A stretch of DNA of 64,000 nucleotides from contig NZ_CP020700.1 in the NCBI RefSeq assembly GCF_003932715.1, forward strand, positions 4,796,501 through 4,860,500, written 5' to 3'. A program made the position numbers and the translations under genes. The notes below the pieces were generated by a model. The model searched no databases. It worked only from the letters and a program-made list of their open reading frames with translations, and was not told where the DNA came from. This DNA is from Streptomyces tsukubensis. GTDB taxonomy: Bacteria > Actinomycetota > Actinomycetes > Streptomycetales > Streptomycetaceae. Shown piece after piece: positions 33,294-41,466 of this stretch. The first letter of the stretch is position 1, and each line of letters starts with the position of its first letter.

Positions 33294-34514
33294 CTACGGG
33301 CGGCCCTGGCGCGGCAGTTCCAGGGCGACCGCGACCGCCGAGTCGCAGTACTCGCGGACAGCGCTGGTACGGGCCACCACCCGGCCCCGGTGGATCACGA
33401 TCCTGCTGTACGCCAGCGACAGCACGCCCGCGATCCGCTCCCCGCGCACCGCCAGCAGCTCCGCCGGGAACCCCGCCTCCACCCGTACCTCCGGCAGGCC
33501 CATCGCCTCCCGCGCGGCCGCGGCCACCGTCGCGTACGCGTCCTCCGCCCGCAGCCCGTCCCGGGACGCCAGCAGATAGGCGGCCTCCAGCGGATCGCCC
33601 CGCCCCACCGGGTTCGACACGTCCCGCAGCGCCCCGCTGCCCGCGGCCACCCGCACTCCGGCAGCCCGCAGCAGCCGCACGGGCGCGCTGCCCCGCTGCT
33701 CCATCGCCCCGCAGCCGCCCTGCGGCAGACAGACCACGGTGATCCCGGCCGCGGCCAGCTGGTCGGCGGCCCGGGCGGCGACCTCGTGCGGCAGCAGGGC
33801 GAGCCCGGCGCAGGGGCCGATCGTCACTCCGGGCCGTACCCCGCCCGCCATCGCCGCCAGCCGCGCCAGCCGGGCCGGATCGTCGCCGCGGGTGTGCAGA
33901 TCGACCGGACAGCCGTGTTCGGCGGCGACCTCCAGCAGCGCCTCCACATAGCCCGCCGGGTCCGGGTCGGCGTCCGGGCAGCCGCCCACCACCGCGGCGC
34001 CCATCTTGAGCGCGTCCCGGAGCATCACCAGCCCGTCCGCGCCCGCAAGCCCGGTCAGCAGCCGGGGTACGGCCACCGCCGTCAGATCGGTCAGCCCGCG
34101 CAGCGAACGGCGCGCCTGGAGCACGGCCTCCAGCGGTCCGAGCCCCTGCACGTCCCCGATCCGGACGTGGGAGCGCAGCGCCGTCGCCCCGTGGCCGAGC
34201 TGGAGCAGCGCGGCCTCGGTGGCCCGTCGCTGGACGTCGTCGGGTTCGTACGACACGGGGCCGGGCGAATCGGCGGTCAGCGCGGTGTCGCCGTGGCCGT
34301 GGGGCTCGGCGGGCGCGGGCAGCAGCAGATAGCCGCCGAGGTCGACCCGGGCGCAGTGCGGGGAGAGGCTGCCCGCCGTGCCGACCGCCTCGATCCGCCC
34401 GCCGCTGAGCCGGACGTCGACCGTGCGGCCGTCCGTCAGCCTGGCGCCGCAGAGCAGCAGCGCGGAGGAGTCGGCGGTCGCGCCGTCGGGAGGCCGTGGC
34501 TGGCTGTCGGGCAT
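33294..34514 (-). CDS. Amidohydrolase family protein (cytosine deaminase-like)
   Basis: This 406-residue metal-dependent hydrolase fits the cytosine deaminase/imidazolonepropionase branch. The N-terminal small beta domain is followed by a HxH metal motif in PHGHGDTA, a His in VDLHTRGDD, and GSGALRDVSNPVGRGDPLE with the catalytic Asp. Deamination of a cyclic amine or pyrimidine is likely, but the substrate cannot be fixed. ATG 34514 has AGGAG 6 bases upstream; the open frame to 34889 has no such support. Confidence 0.85.
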   Translation of the reverse strand: MPDSQPRPPDGATADSSALLLCGARLTDGRTVDVRLSGGRIEAVGTAGSLSPHCARVDLGGYLLLPAPAEPHGHGDTALTADSPGPVSYEPDDVQRRATEAALLQLGHGATALRSHVRIGDVQGLGPLEAVLQARRSLRGLTDLTAVAVPRLLTGLAGADGLVMLRDALKMGAAVVGGCPDADPDPAGYVEALLEVAAEHGCPVDLHTRGDDPARLARLAAMAGGVRPGVTIGPCAGLALLPHEVAARAADQLAAAGITVVCLPQGGCGAMEQRGSAPVRLLRAAGVRVAAGSGALRDVSNPVGRGDPLEAAYLLASRDGLRAEDAYATVAAAAREAMGLPEVRVEAGFPAELLAVRGERIAGVLSLAYSRIVIHRGRVVARTSAVREYCDSAVAVALELPRQGRP

Positions 34515-34974
34515 GGCGCTCCTGTGCAGTGCAGGTGAAGTCGGGCGCCGGGGATCTCTTATGGATCGCCTGCGGATCGGGCCGACCGCATGAGCTGACA
34601 AAGCGGGACGGGCTGAGCGGGCTGGGCAAGGGGGAGGGGGGAAGAGCACGCAGTGCGGTTCGAGCCTAGGGGCGGCGGGGGCCCGCTTCGAGGAGGAGCG
34701 GAATAGTCGTACCGGCGTGGCCACGTGTGGCGTACGGGACGGATGGCGCGACACGCGGGGCCGGAGTGGCTGCGCGGCGGCCTGCGGGGCCCCGGAAAGC
34801 ACTGTCGGCGCGGACCGGGTCCGGCGTGCTCGGCCGGCCGTCCTATCGGTGCGGAGCCCGCCGTGGGCGGGCGACGGCAGGACAGACACGCTCCGGCGGA
34901 TCCCCGTGGCGAGCTCGCGCCGGCGGTCGGCGCATGATCGGTGATCGACGCGGCGCCGGGGTGGCGAAACGGAT
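34515..34974. other. Gap of about 460 bases without a gene
   Basis: It lies between the amidohydrolase and tRNA-Thr. Several overlapping short frames exist in GC-rich DNA, but none has a ribosome site or known domain. The region should hold the amidohydrolase promoter; no clear boxes were seen. Confidence 0.6.
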
Positions 34975-35004
34975 TTGGGCGAACGGCGACCGACCGTGTA
35001 ATGT
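34975..35004 (+). promoter_or_regulatory. Promoter of tRNA-Thr/tRNA-Met
   Basis: TTGGGC at 34975-34980 and TAATGT at 34999-35004 are separated by 18 bases. Transcription would begin near 35011, just before the tRNA-Thr 5' end at 35016. Confidence 0.7.
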
Positions 35005-35015
35005 CTTCATCGCTC

Positions 35016-35088
35016 GCCCCAATAGCTCAGTCGGTAGAGCGTCTCCATGGTAAGGAGAAGGTCTACGGTTCGATTCCGTATTGGGGCT
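35016..35088 (+). tRNA. tRNA-Thr (anticodon GGT)
   Basis: This 73-base tRNA has acceptor GCCCCAA with TTGGGGC, discriminator T, D-arm AGCTCAGTCGGTAGAGC, anticodon loop ATGGTAA and T-arm ACGGTTCGATTCCGT. Confidence 0.96.
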
Positions 35089-35138
35089 CTGATGTCGGAG
35101 ATCCCCGCCCCTTCGGGGGTGGGGAAATCCGGTATCGC

Positions 35139-35211
35139 AGCGGTGTAGCTCAGTCGGTAGAGCAAGCGGCTCATAATCGCTGTGTCACCGGTTCAAGTCC
35201 GGTCACCGCTA
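35139..35211 (+). tRNA. tRNA-Met (anticodon CAT, elongator type)
   Basis: This 73-base tRNA has acceptor AGCGGTG with CACCGCT, discriminator A, anticodon loop CTCATAA and T-arm CCGGTTCAAGTCCGG. The paired first base (A-T) fits the elongator rather than the initiator form. Confidence 0.95.
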
Positions 35212-35301
35212 CACACGGTAGCCGATTGCGGGGTCGGTCCTTCGATCGGCTACCCTTTCATGCGTTCGTCATAATTTCCCGTCCGTCCAAGGAGCACTCA
35301 C

Positions 35302-35466
35302 GTGGCTGCCACCGACGTCCGCCCGAAGATCACGCTGGCCTGCGTGGAGTGCAAGGAGCGGAACTACATCACCAAGAAGAACCGGCGTAACAACCCGGAC
35401 CGTCTGGAGATGAAGAAGCACTGCCCGCGCTGCAAGGCGCACACTGCGCACCGCGAAACGCGCTGA
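35302..35466 (+). CDS. rpmG: 50S ribosomal protein L33
   Basis: This 54-residue basic ribosomal protein of the zinc-binding type carries two Cys pairs, [10 protein letters not shown] near residue 15 and HCPRCKAHT near 45. GTG 35302 follows AAGGAG by 7 bases. It sits behind tRNA-Thr and tRNA-Met as in many actinobacterial genomes, upstream of the hadAB-like genes. Confidence 0.95.
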   Translation: MAATDVRPKITLACVECKERNYITKKNRRNNPDRLEMKKHCPRCKAHTAHRETR

Positions 35467-35481
35467 ACCAGGCTCGTACAC

Positions 35482-35510
35482 GAGGCCGTCCCCGTACCGG
35501 GGGCGGCCTC
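35482..35510 (+). terminator. Hairpin terminator after rpmG
   Basis: GAGGCCGTCCCC and GGGGGCGGCCTC can pair around a short loop, 16 bases after the rpmG stop. Confidence 0.75.
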
Positions 35511-35527
35511 GCGTCGTTTGATCATCG

Positions 35528-35635
35528 CGTGCCGGAGCTGCGTGCCGGAGCTGCGGGCCGGAGAATCATGTGCCGGAGCAGTACGTGCCGGAGCGGCATG
35601 GACCGGAGAAGTACGGGCCGGAGAAGTGCCGCCGC
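35528..35635. repeat. Degenerate 13-15-bp tandem repeats (GTGCCGGAGCxGyAy)
   Basis: About seven units built on (G/T)GCCGGAG or ACCGGAG follow each other between rpmG and the hadA-like gene. Most are 15 bases long, so one frame reads pentapeptides like VPEQY, VPERH and GPEKY, but the early 13-base units break that frame. No gene is supported in 35511-35796. Confidence 0.7.
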
Positions 35636-35796
35636 CGACGCGTGTACCCCGAAACAGAGCGGTGTGTGGGGAACGCCACGTTGCCGGTACGGCACGGATC
35701 ACGGCACGCGATCATGGGACCACCGGCGGCCGACTGCCGTGGCCGACGGCTACACGATCATTCGCGGCAGACCATTTCAGGAGGGAGAGCCAGCCG

Positions 35797-36249
35797 ATGG
35801 CGCTCGACCAGTCCTTCGTGGGGCGGAGTTATCCGCCCACCCCGCCCTATGAGGTCGGCCGGGAAAAGATCCGCGAATTCGCGGACGCGGTCGGGGACGC
35901 CAATCCCGCGTACACGGACCCGGAGGCCGCGAAGGCTCTCGGCCACGACGATGTGATCGCCCCGCCGACCTTCGCCTTCGCGATCACCTACCGGGCCGCG
36001 GGCGAGGTGCTGCGCGATCCGCAGCTCGGTCTCGACTACAGCCGCGTGGTGCACGGCGCGCAGCGCTTCGCGTACACCAGGCCGGTACGGGCCGGGGACC
36101 GGCTCTCCGTGGTCTCCACCATCGAGAGCATCAAGTCCATGGCGGGCAACGACGTGCTCGACATCCGGGGCGAGGTGCACGACGAGTCCGGTGAGCACGT
36201 GGTGACCGCGTGGACCAAGCTGGTGGCGCGCGGCGCCGAGGAGGCGTGA
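35797..36249 (+). CDS. MaoC/FAS1-like dehydratase, HadA-like
   Basis: This 150-residue hot-dog-fold protein resembles the non-catalytic partner of mycobacterial (3R)-hydroxyacyl-ACP dehydratase (HadA). It starts with ALDQSFVGRSYPPT and has FADAVGDANPAYTDPEAA and RFAYTRPVRAGDRL. ATG 35797 is preceded by AGGAGG. The stop shares a base with the next ATG (TGATG). In Mycobacterium hadABC lie in the same place, between rpmG and trpT-secE. A fatty acid elongation or beta-oxidation dehydratase role is likely; Streptomyces makes no mycolates. Confidence 0.88.
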   Translation: MALDQSFVGRSYPPTPPYEVGREKIREFADAVGDANPAYTDPEAAKALGHDDVIAPPTFAFAITYRAAGEVLRDPQLGLDYSRVVHGAQRFAYTRPVRAGDRLSVVSTIESIKSMAGNDVLDIRGEVHDESGEHVVTAWTKLVARGAEEA

Positions 36250-36677
36250 TGGCGGCGAAGATCTCCTTTGCGGACGTCGAGGTCGGGACCGAACTGCCGG
36301 CCGGGTCGTTCCCGGTGGACCGGGCGGTGCTCGTCCGGTACGCGGGCGCGTCCGGCGACTTCAACCCGATCCACTGGAACGAGGAGTTCGCCCGCGAGGT
36401 CGGGCTGCCGAACGTGATCGCCCATGGCATGTTCACCATGGCCGAGGCGATCCGGGTGGTCACGGACTGGGTCGGTGACCCCGGGGCCGTTGTGGACTAC
36501 TCGGTCCGGTTCACCAAGCCGGTCGTCGTGCCCAACGACGAGAAGGGTGCGCTCGTCGAGGTGAGCGGGAAGGTCGCGGCCCTGCTGGAGGAGAACACCG
36601 TCCGGGTGGATCTCACCGCGGTCAGCGACGGGAACAAGGTGCTGGGCATGGCCCGCGCGGTGGTCAGGCTGGCCTGA
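36249..36677 (+). CDS. MaoC-like dehydratase, HadB-like catalytic subunit
   Basis: This 142-residue hot-dog protein carries the hydratase 2 motif SGDFNPIHWNEEFA with catalytic Asp and His, and AHGMFTMAEA. It should pair with the preceding protein and dehydrate (3R)-hydroxyacyl thioesters. The start overlaps the upstream stop by one base. Confidence 0.9.
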   Translation: MAAKISFADVEVGTELPAGSFPVDRAVLVRYAGASGDFNPIHWNEEFAREVGLPNVIAHGMFTMAEAIRVVTDWVGDPGAVVDYSVRFTKPVVVPNDEKGALVEVSGKVAALLEENTVRVDLTAVSDGNKVLGMARAVVRLA

Positions 36678-36721
36678 GCCCTCGCCCGCCCCGAACGGGG
36701 CGGAGACGGCACGGCATGCAC

Positions 36722-36752
36722 AAGGGGCGCCCTCCCCGAGGGGGCGCCCCTT
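36722..36752 (+). terminator. Hairpin terminator after hadAB-like pair
   Basis: AAGGGGCGCCC at 36722 pairs with GGGCGCCCCTT ending at 36752, with an additional short inner stem. Confidence 0.8.
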
Positions 36753-36809
36753 CCGCATGTGGTGCCGATGCGCCCCCGTCCCCTCGGGACACGGGTCGGC
36801 ACCCGAGGG

Positions 36810-36838
36810 TTGACGAGTTAGTAATTGGTTACTAACTT
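36810..36838 (+). promoter_or_regulatory. Promoter and operator of the tetR gene
   Basis: TTGACG at 36810-36815 and TAACTT at 36833-36838 are 17 bases apart. Between and over them lies the perfect dyad GTTAGTAA-TTGG-TTACTAAC (36817-36836). Bound repressor would block the promoter. The transcript should start at or next to the ATG at 36845, so the mRNA may be leaderless. Confidence 0.85.
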
Positions 36839-36844
36839 ACTCTC

Positions 36845-37405
36845 ATGGTCAGGATGAGCGCGGAGGAACGGCGCGAGAGTGTCGTCCGGGCGGCGATCTC
36901 GGAGTTCGCCGTCGGCGGGTACAACGGCACGTCGACCGAGGCGATCGCCCGGCGCGTCGGGGTCTCCCAGCCGTATCTCTTCCGGCTGTACAAGAACAAG
37001 CGGGAGCTGTTCCTCGCCGCGACCCGCCGCTGTATGGAAGACATGGTCGCGGTCTTCGCCGGCGCCCTGGAGAAGTCGCCCGACGGAGACCCCGAGACCG
37101 TGATGGCCACCGCGTACTTCCAGCTGATCGGGGACCGCGAGAAGCTGCTGATGCAGATGCAGGTCTATGTGGCGGTGGCCACCGCCGAGGCTGCGGGGGA
37201 CGCCGAGTTCGGCGAGACGGTACGGCGGAACTGGCTGGAGATCTGGGATCTGGCGAGCAGCGCCCTGGGCGGCGACCGAGAGCGCGTCGGCCGTTTCATG
37301 AGCTACGGGATGCTGATCAACACCCTGGTGTCCCTGGGCTTCCCCGACGACCACCGCGTCTGGCAGAGCTGCTTCGATATGACGCCCGGCTCCGCCGCGG
37401 AGTAA
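36845..37405 (+). CDS. TetR-family transcriptional repressor
   Basis: This 186-residue regulator has a typical N-terminal HTH: AAISEFAVGGYNGTSTEAIA, then RVGVSQPYLFRLYKNKRELF. A helical ligand domain follows. No ribosome site exists before the ATG at 36845, which fits a leaderless start at the promoter's predicted +1; a second in-frame ATG is at 36854. Operators in front of this gene and the MFS gene share the same TTAGT/ACTAA arms, so it likely controls both and responds to a compound exported by the MFS pump. Confidence 0.92.
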   Translation: MVRMSAEERRESVVRAAISEFAVGGYNGTSTEAIARRVGVSQPYLFRLYKNKRELFLAATRRCMEDMVAVFAGALEKSPDGDPETVMATAYFQLIGDREKLLMQMQVYVAVATAEAAGDAEFGETVRRNWLEIWDLASSALGGDRERVGRFMSYGMLINTLVSLGFPDDHRVWQSCFDMTPGSAAE

Positions 37406-37525
37406 CGGCGCCGAAAGCGCCCGGGCCTTCCCCGCGCGGCCCCGCGCGGCTTTGTACGGCCCTGTACGGCTCCGCCCGTGCGGCATCCCGGTACGCATGT
37501 CCCGGGTCGCCGCACACCGGAAAAA

Positions 37526-37545
37526 GTTAGTGATCCATTACTAAA
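37526..37545 (+). promoter_or_regulatory. TetR operator in front of the MFS exporter gene
   Basis: The dyad GTTAGTGA-TCCA-TTACTAAA has the same arms and 4-base centre as the operator at 36817-36836. It ends 32 bases before the MFS start codon. Confidence 0.82.
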
Positions 37546-37577
37546 TAATTTGTCCTTCGAAGAAAACTGGGGGAGAC

Positions 37578-39080
37578 ATGGAGCACACGGCACACCGGAA
37601 ACCGCGGAAGCGGGACAACCACCCGGAAACGACGGCGGACGCCCGCCGCGGCGGCGTGGGCTGGACCCTGCTCATCACCTGCGTCGCCGGATTCATGGCC
37701 TCGCTGGACAACCTCGTCGTCACCACGGCCCTGCCCGCCATCCGCTCCGACCTCGGCGGGGGACTCGCCGAGCTGGAATGGACGGTGAGTGCCTACACCC
37801 TCACCTTCGCCGTCCTGCTGCTCTTCGGCGCCGCACTAGGCGACCGCTTCGGCCGCCGCCGGCTCTTCATGGTCGGCCTCGGCATCTTCACCGCCGCTTC
37901 GGCCGCCGCCGCGCTGGCCCCCGGAATAGACGGACTGATCGCCGCCCGGGCCCTCCAGGGCGTCGGCGGGGCGATCATGATGCCCCTCACCATGACCCTG
38001 CTGACCGTCGCGGTCCCGGCCGCCCGGCGCGGCGCCATGCTCGGCATCTTCGGCGCCGCCAACGGACTCGCCGTCGCCGGCGGGCCCCTCGTCGGCGGTG
38101 CGCTCACCGAACACCTGTCCTGGCAGTGGATCTTCTGGCTGAACGTGCCCGTCGGCGTCCTGCTCCTGGTCCTCGCCCGGCTGCGGCTGGCCGAGTCGTA
38201 CGCTCCGGATGCCCGGCTCGACGTCCCCGGCACACTCCTCGCCAGCGGTGGCCTCTTCGGCATCGTCTACGGACTGATCAACGGCCATGTCGACGGCTGG
38301 ACCAGCGCATCCGTCCTGGGCTCCCTGACCGCAGGGGTGCTGCTCCTCGCCGCCTTCGTACGGCACGGAATGGTCGCCGCCCGCCCCCTGCTCCCCATGC
38401 GCCTCTTCCGTGACCGCGGCTTCGCCGGGATCAACGCGGCGTCCGCACTGATGTTCCTGGGGATGTTCGGCTCCATCTTCCTGCTCAGCCAGTTCCTCCA
38501 GGGAGTCGTCGGCTACTCGCCGACCGAAGCCGGGCTCCGGATGCTGCCGTGGACCGCGATGCCGCTGCTCGTCGCGCCCCTCGCCGGACTGCTCTCCGAC
38601 CGGATCGGCGGCCGGCCCGTCGTCGCCGCAGGACTCGCCCTCCAGGCCCTCGGGCTCGCGCTGTACGCCCTGGTCCTGGAGCCCGGGGTGAGCTACCCCG
38701 CCCAACTGCCCGCGCTGATCGTCAGCGGAGTCGGCATGGCCCTCTTCTTCGCGCCCGCCGCGAGCGTGGTGATGTCCAGCGTCCGCCCCGGCGAGCAGGG
38801 CATGGCATCCGGCGCGAACAACGCGCTGCGGGAGGTCGGCGGCGCGCTCGGGATCGCCGCCCTGGGCGCGGTGTTCGCCGCCCGCGGCGGCTACGGATCC
38901 CCGCAGATGTTCGCGGACGGAACCGTCCCGGCGCTGTGGATCGGCGCGGCAGCGGTGGCCGTGGCGGCGGCCGCCGCCCTGCTGATCCCGGGCCGCCGGG
39001 GCATCGCCGCCGAGCGGGAGCCCGTACAGGAGGCAGACAGCCGGCCCCAGGAACAGGAGCGGGAGCGGGCCGGAGTCTGA
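37578..39080 (+). CDS. MFS drug exporter, DHA2 family (14 helices)
   Basis: This proton-driven efflux pump has 500 residues and 14 hydrophobic segments. Motif A is FGAALGDRFGRRRLF, and motif C-like sequence is in LAVAGGPLVGGALTEHLSWQWIFWLNVP, the DHA2 hallmark. The early LDNLVVTTALPAI motif is also typical. ATG 37578 follows GGGGGAG. It has a TetR-type operator upstream and a terminator behind, so tetR and this gene form a drug response unit. The exported compound is unknown. Confidence 0.92.
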   Translation: MEHTAHRKPRKRDNHPETTADARRGGVGWTLLITCVAGFMASLDNLVVTTALPAIRSDLGGGLAELEWTVSAYTLTFAVLLLFGAALGDRFGRRRLFMVGLGIFTAASAAAALAPGIDGLIAARALQGVGGAIMMPLTMTLLTVAVPAARRGAMLGIFGAANGLAVAGGPLVGGALTEHLSWQWIFWLNVPVGVLLLVLARLRLAESYAPDARLDVPGTLLASGGLFGIVYGLINGHVDGWTSASVLGSLTAGVLLLAAFVRHGMVAARPLLPMRLFRDRGFAGINAASALMFLGMFGSIFLLSQFLQGVVGYSPTEAGLRMLPWTAMPLLVAPLAGLLSDRIGGRPVVAAGLALQALGLALYALVLEPGVSYPAQLPALIVSGVGMALFFAPAASVVMSSVRPGEQGMASGANNALREVGGALGIAALGAVFAARGGYGSPQMFADGTVPALWIGAAAVAVAAAAALLIPGRRGIAAEREPVQEADSRPQEQERERAGV

Positions 39081-39112
39081 CCCCGGACCCGGTATCCGAC
39101 CCGGGCCCGGAC

Positions 39113-39145
39113 CCGGGGCGCGGACCACACCGGTCCGCGCCCCGG
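39113..39145 (+). terminator. Hairpin terminator after MFS gene
   Basis: A perfect 14-bp GC-rich stem (39113-39126 with 39132-39145) closes on a 5-base loop. Confidence 0.78.
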
Positions 39146-39233
39146 CTCCCGCACCGCCCCCACCGCGCCCCGCCTCCCCCGTACCGCACCGGGATGCACC
39201 GCCCCCCGGCCCCCGTTCCGTACCCTTGTCCGC

Positions 39234-40289
39234 GTGCAGGAACTTCACGACGCCCCCCTCGCCCCCCTGACCACCTTCCGGCTCGGCGGCCCCGCCACCC
39301 GGCTCCTCACGGCGACCACCGACGACGAGGTCGTCGCCGCGGTCCGCGAGGCGGACGAGACCGGGACACCACTGCTCCTCATCGGCGGCGGCAGCAATCT
39401 GGTCATCGGCGACAAGGGCTTCGACGGCACCGCCCTGCGGATCGCCACCACCGGCTTCCGGCTCGACGGCACCCGCCTCGAACTCGCGGCGGGCGAGGTG
39501 TGGACCGACGCCGTCGCCCGGACCGTGGCCGCCGGACTCGCCGGCGTCGAATGCCTCGCGGGCATCCCGGGCTCCGCCGGCGCCACGCCCGTCCAGAACG
39601 TCGGCGCGTACGGCCAGGAGGTCTCCAGCACCATCACCGAGGTCGTCGCGTACGACCGGCACCGCGGCGAGACCGTCACCCTCACCAACGCCGAGTGCGC
39701 CTTCTCGTACCGCCACAGCCTCTTCAAGGAGCACCCCGACCGCTATGTCGTGCTCCGGGTCCGCTTCCTGCTGGAGGACGCGGAGGGGCTCTCCGCGCCC
39801 GTCCGGTACGCGGAGACCGCACGCGCCCTCGGTGTCGAGGCCGGCGACCGGGCGGAGCTGGGCGCGGTCCGCGCCACCGTCCTCGCGCTCCGCGGCGGCA
39901 AGGGCATGGTCCTCGACGAGGACGACCACGACACCTGGTCCGCCGGATCCTTCTTCACCAACCCGATCCTCGACGACACCGCGTACGAGGCCTTCCTCGG
40001 CCGGGTCAGGGAGCGGCTGGGCGACGATGCCGTCGCGCCCGCGTACCCGGCGGGGGAGGGCCGTACCAAGACCTCCGCGGCCTGGCTGATCGACCGCGCG
40101 GGCTTCACCAAGGGGTACGGCAGCGGCCCGGCCCGGATCTCCACCAAGCACACCCTGGCCCTGACCAACCGCGGCGGTGCCACCACGGAGGACCTGCTGG
40201 CCCTCGCCCGCGAGGTCGTGGAGGGCGTCCGCGAGGCATTCGGCGTCACCCTCGTCAACGAACCGGTCACGGTCGGCGTCGACCTCTGA
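39234..40289 (+). CDS. murB: UDP-N-acetylmuramate dehydrogenase
   Basis: This cytosolic flavoenzyme reduces UDP-GlcNAc-enolpyruvate to UDP-MurNAc for peptidoglycan. The FAD-binding part has LLIGGGSNLVIGDKG and ECLAGIPGSAGATPVQNVGAYGQE, and the proton-donor Ser lies in SAGSFFTNPIL. At 351 residues it fits type I MurB. GTG 39234 begins the conserved LTTFRLGGPA region after about 12 residues. Confidence 0.95.
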   Translation: MQELHDAPLAPLTTFRLGGPATRLLTATTDDEVVAAVREADETGTPLLLIGGGSNLVIGDKGFDGTALRIATTGFRLDGTRLELAAGEVWTDAVARTVAAGLAGVECLAGIPGSAGATPVQNVGAYGQEVSSTITEVVAYDRHRGETVTLTNAECAFSYRHSLFKEHPDRYVVLRVRFLLEDAEGLSAPVRYAETARALGVEAGDRAELGAVRATVLALRGGKGMVLDEDDHDTWSAGSFFTNPILDDTAYEAFLGRVRERLGDDAVAPAYPAGEGRTKTSAAWLIDRAGFTKGYGSGPARISTKHTLALTNRGGATTEDLLALAREVVEGVREAFGVTLVNEPVTVGVDL

Positions 40290-40315
40290 GCCTGTCCGCC
40301 GGACGCTTACACGAC

Positions 40316-41338
40316 CTAGGGACCGGCCAGCCAGGCGTCCACCCCGGCCAGCAGCTCCCCGCGCAGCGGCTCCGGCGCCGCCGACGCCTCGATGGACTGC
40401 CGGGCCAGGGCCGCCAGCTCGGGGTCGGTGAACCCGTGGTAGCGCCGCGCCACCTCGTACTGCGCCGCCAGCCGGGAGCCGAAGAGCAGCGGGTCGTCCG
40501 CGCCCAGCGCCAGCGGTACGCCCGCCTCGAACAAGGTCCGCAGCGGTACGTCCTCGTGCTTGTCGTAGACGCCGAGCGCCACGTTCGACGTGGGGCAGAC
40601 CTCGCAGGCCACCCCGCGGTCCGCGAGTCTCCGCAGCAACTCGGGGTCCTCCGCAGCGCGCACCCCGTGACCGATCCGGGAGGCCCGCAGATCGTCCAGA
40701 CAGTCGCGTACGGAGGACGGGCCCGCCAGCTCGCCGCCGTGCGGCGCCGCCAGCAGCCCGCCCTCCCGGGCGATCGCGAAGGCGCGGTCGAAATCGCGGG
40801 CCATGCCCCGGCGCTCGTCGTTGGAGAGCCCGAAGCCGACGATGCCCCGGTCCGCGTACCGTACGGCCAGCCGGGCCAGGGTCCGGGCGTCCAGCGGGTG
40901 CTTCATCCGGTTCGCGGCCACCAGGACCCGCATTCCGAGCCCGGTCTCCCGGCTCGCCGAGTCCACCGCGTCCAGGATGATCTCCAGCGCCGGGATCAGC
41001 CCGCCCAGCATCGGTGCGTACGAGGTGGGGTCGACCTGTATTTCCAGCCAGCCCGAACCGTCGCGGACGTCCTCCTCGGCCGCCTCGCGCACCAGCCGCC
41101 GGATGTCCTCGGGAGTACGCAGGCACGAACGGGCGATGTCGTACAGCCGCTGGAAACGGAACCAGCCGCGCTCGTCGGTGGCCCGGAGCTTCGGGGGCTC
41201 GCCGCCGGTCAGCGCGTCGGGCAGATGGACGCCGTACTTGTCGGCCAGTTCCAGCAGGGTAGAGGGCCGCATCGAGCCCGTGAAGTGGAGATGCAGATGG
41301 GCCTTGGGGAGCAGACCGACGTCACGTACACGTTCCAT
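40316..41338 (-). CDS. add: Adenosine deaminase
   Basis: This zinc enzyme deaminates adenosine to inosine for purine salvage. Metal and catalytic sites are LPKAHLHLHFTGSM, the His-Gly-Gly-Glu segment in AAPHGGELAG, the RIGHGVRA histidine, CPTSNVALGVY and GADDPLLFGS. ATG 41338 gives 340 residues; a TTG at 41356 is also possible but weaker. The family normally has SLxxH and xxDDP motifs like those seen. Confidence 0.92.
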   Translation of the reverse strand: MERVRDVGLLPKAHLHLHFTGSMRPSTLLELADKYGVHLPDALTGGEPPKLRATDERGWFRFQRLYDIARSCLRTPEDIRRLVREAAEEDVRDGSGWLEIQVDPTSYAPMLGGLIPALEIILDAVDSASRETGLGMRVLVAANRMKHPLDARTLARLAVRYADRGIVGFGLSNDERRGMARDFDRAFAIAREGGLLAAPHGGELAGPSSVRDCLDDLRASRIGHGVRAAEDPELLRRLADRGVACEVCPTSNVALGVYDKHEDVPLRTLFEAGVPLALGADDPLLFGSRLAAQYEVARRYHGFTDPELAALARQSIEASAAPEPLRGELLAGVDAWLAGP

Positions 41339-41404
41339 CCTCGGATCCTGCCGCAAGCGCGGCCGCTCGGCAGCCCTATTCCCTGATCGGGCGCTTGCCC
41401 GAAC

Positions 41405-41446
41405 GAAAAAACGGCCCCCGGCCCGGGGATCCGGGCCGAGGGCCGT
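41405..41446 (-). terminator. Intrinsic terminator of the aminotransferase gene
   Basis: ACGGCCC-CC-GGCCCGG pairs with CCGGGCC-GA-GGGCCGT (41411-41446). On the minus strand the stem is followed by a U run (A-tract at 41406-41412 on the plus strand). Confidence 0.85.
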
Positions 41447-41466
41447 CCGTACGGCCGCGGGGCGGG

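Noticed and set aside
37836..41126. 1096-codon minus frame over MFS, murB and ada
   Set aside because: It crosses three recognised genes and has no domain; it is a shadow frame.
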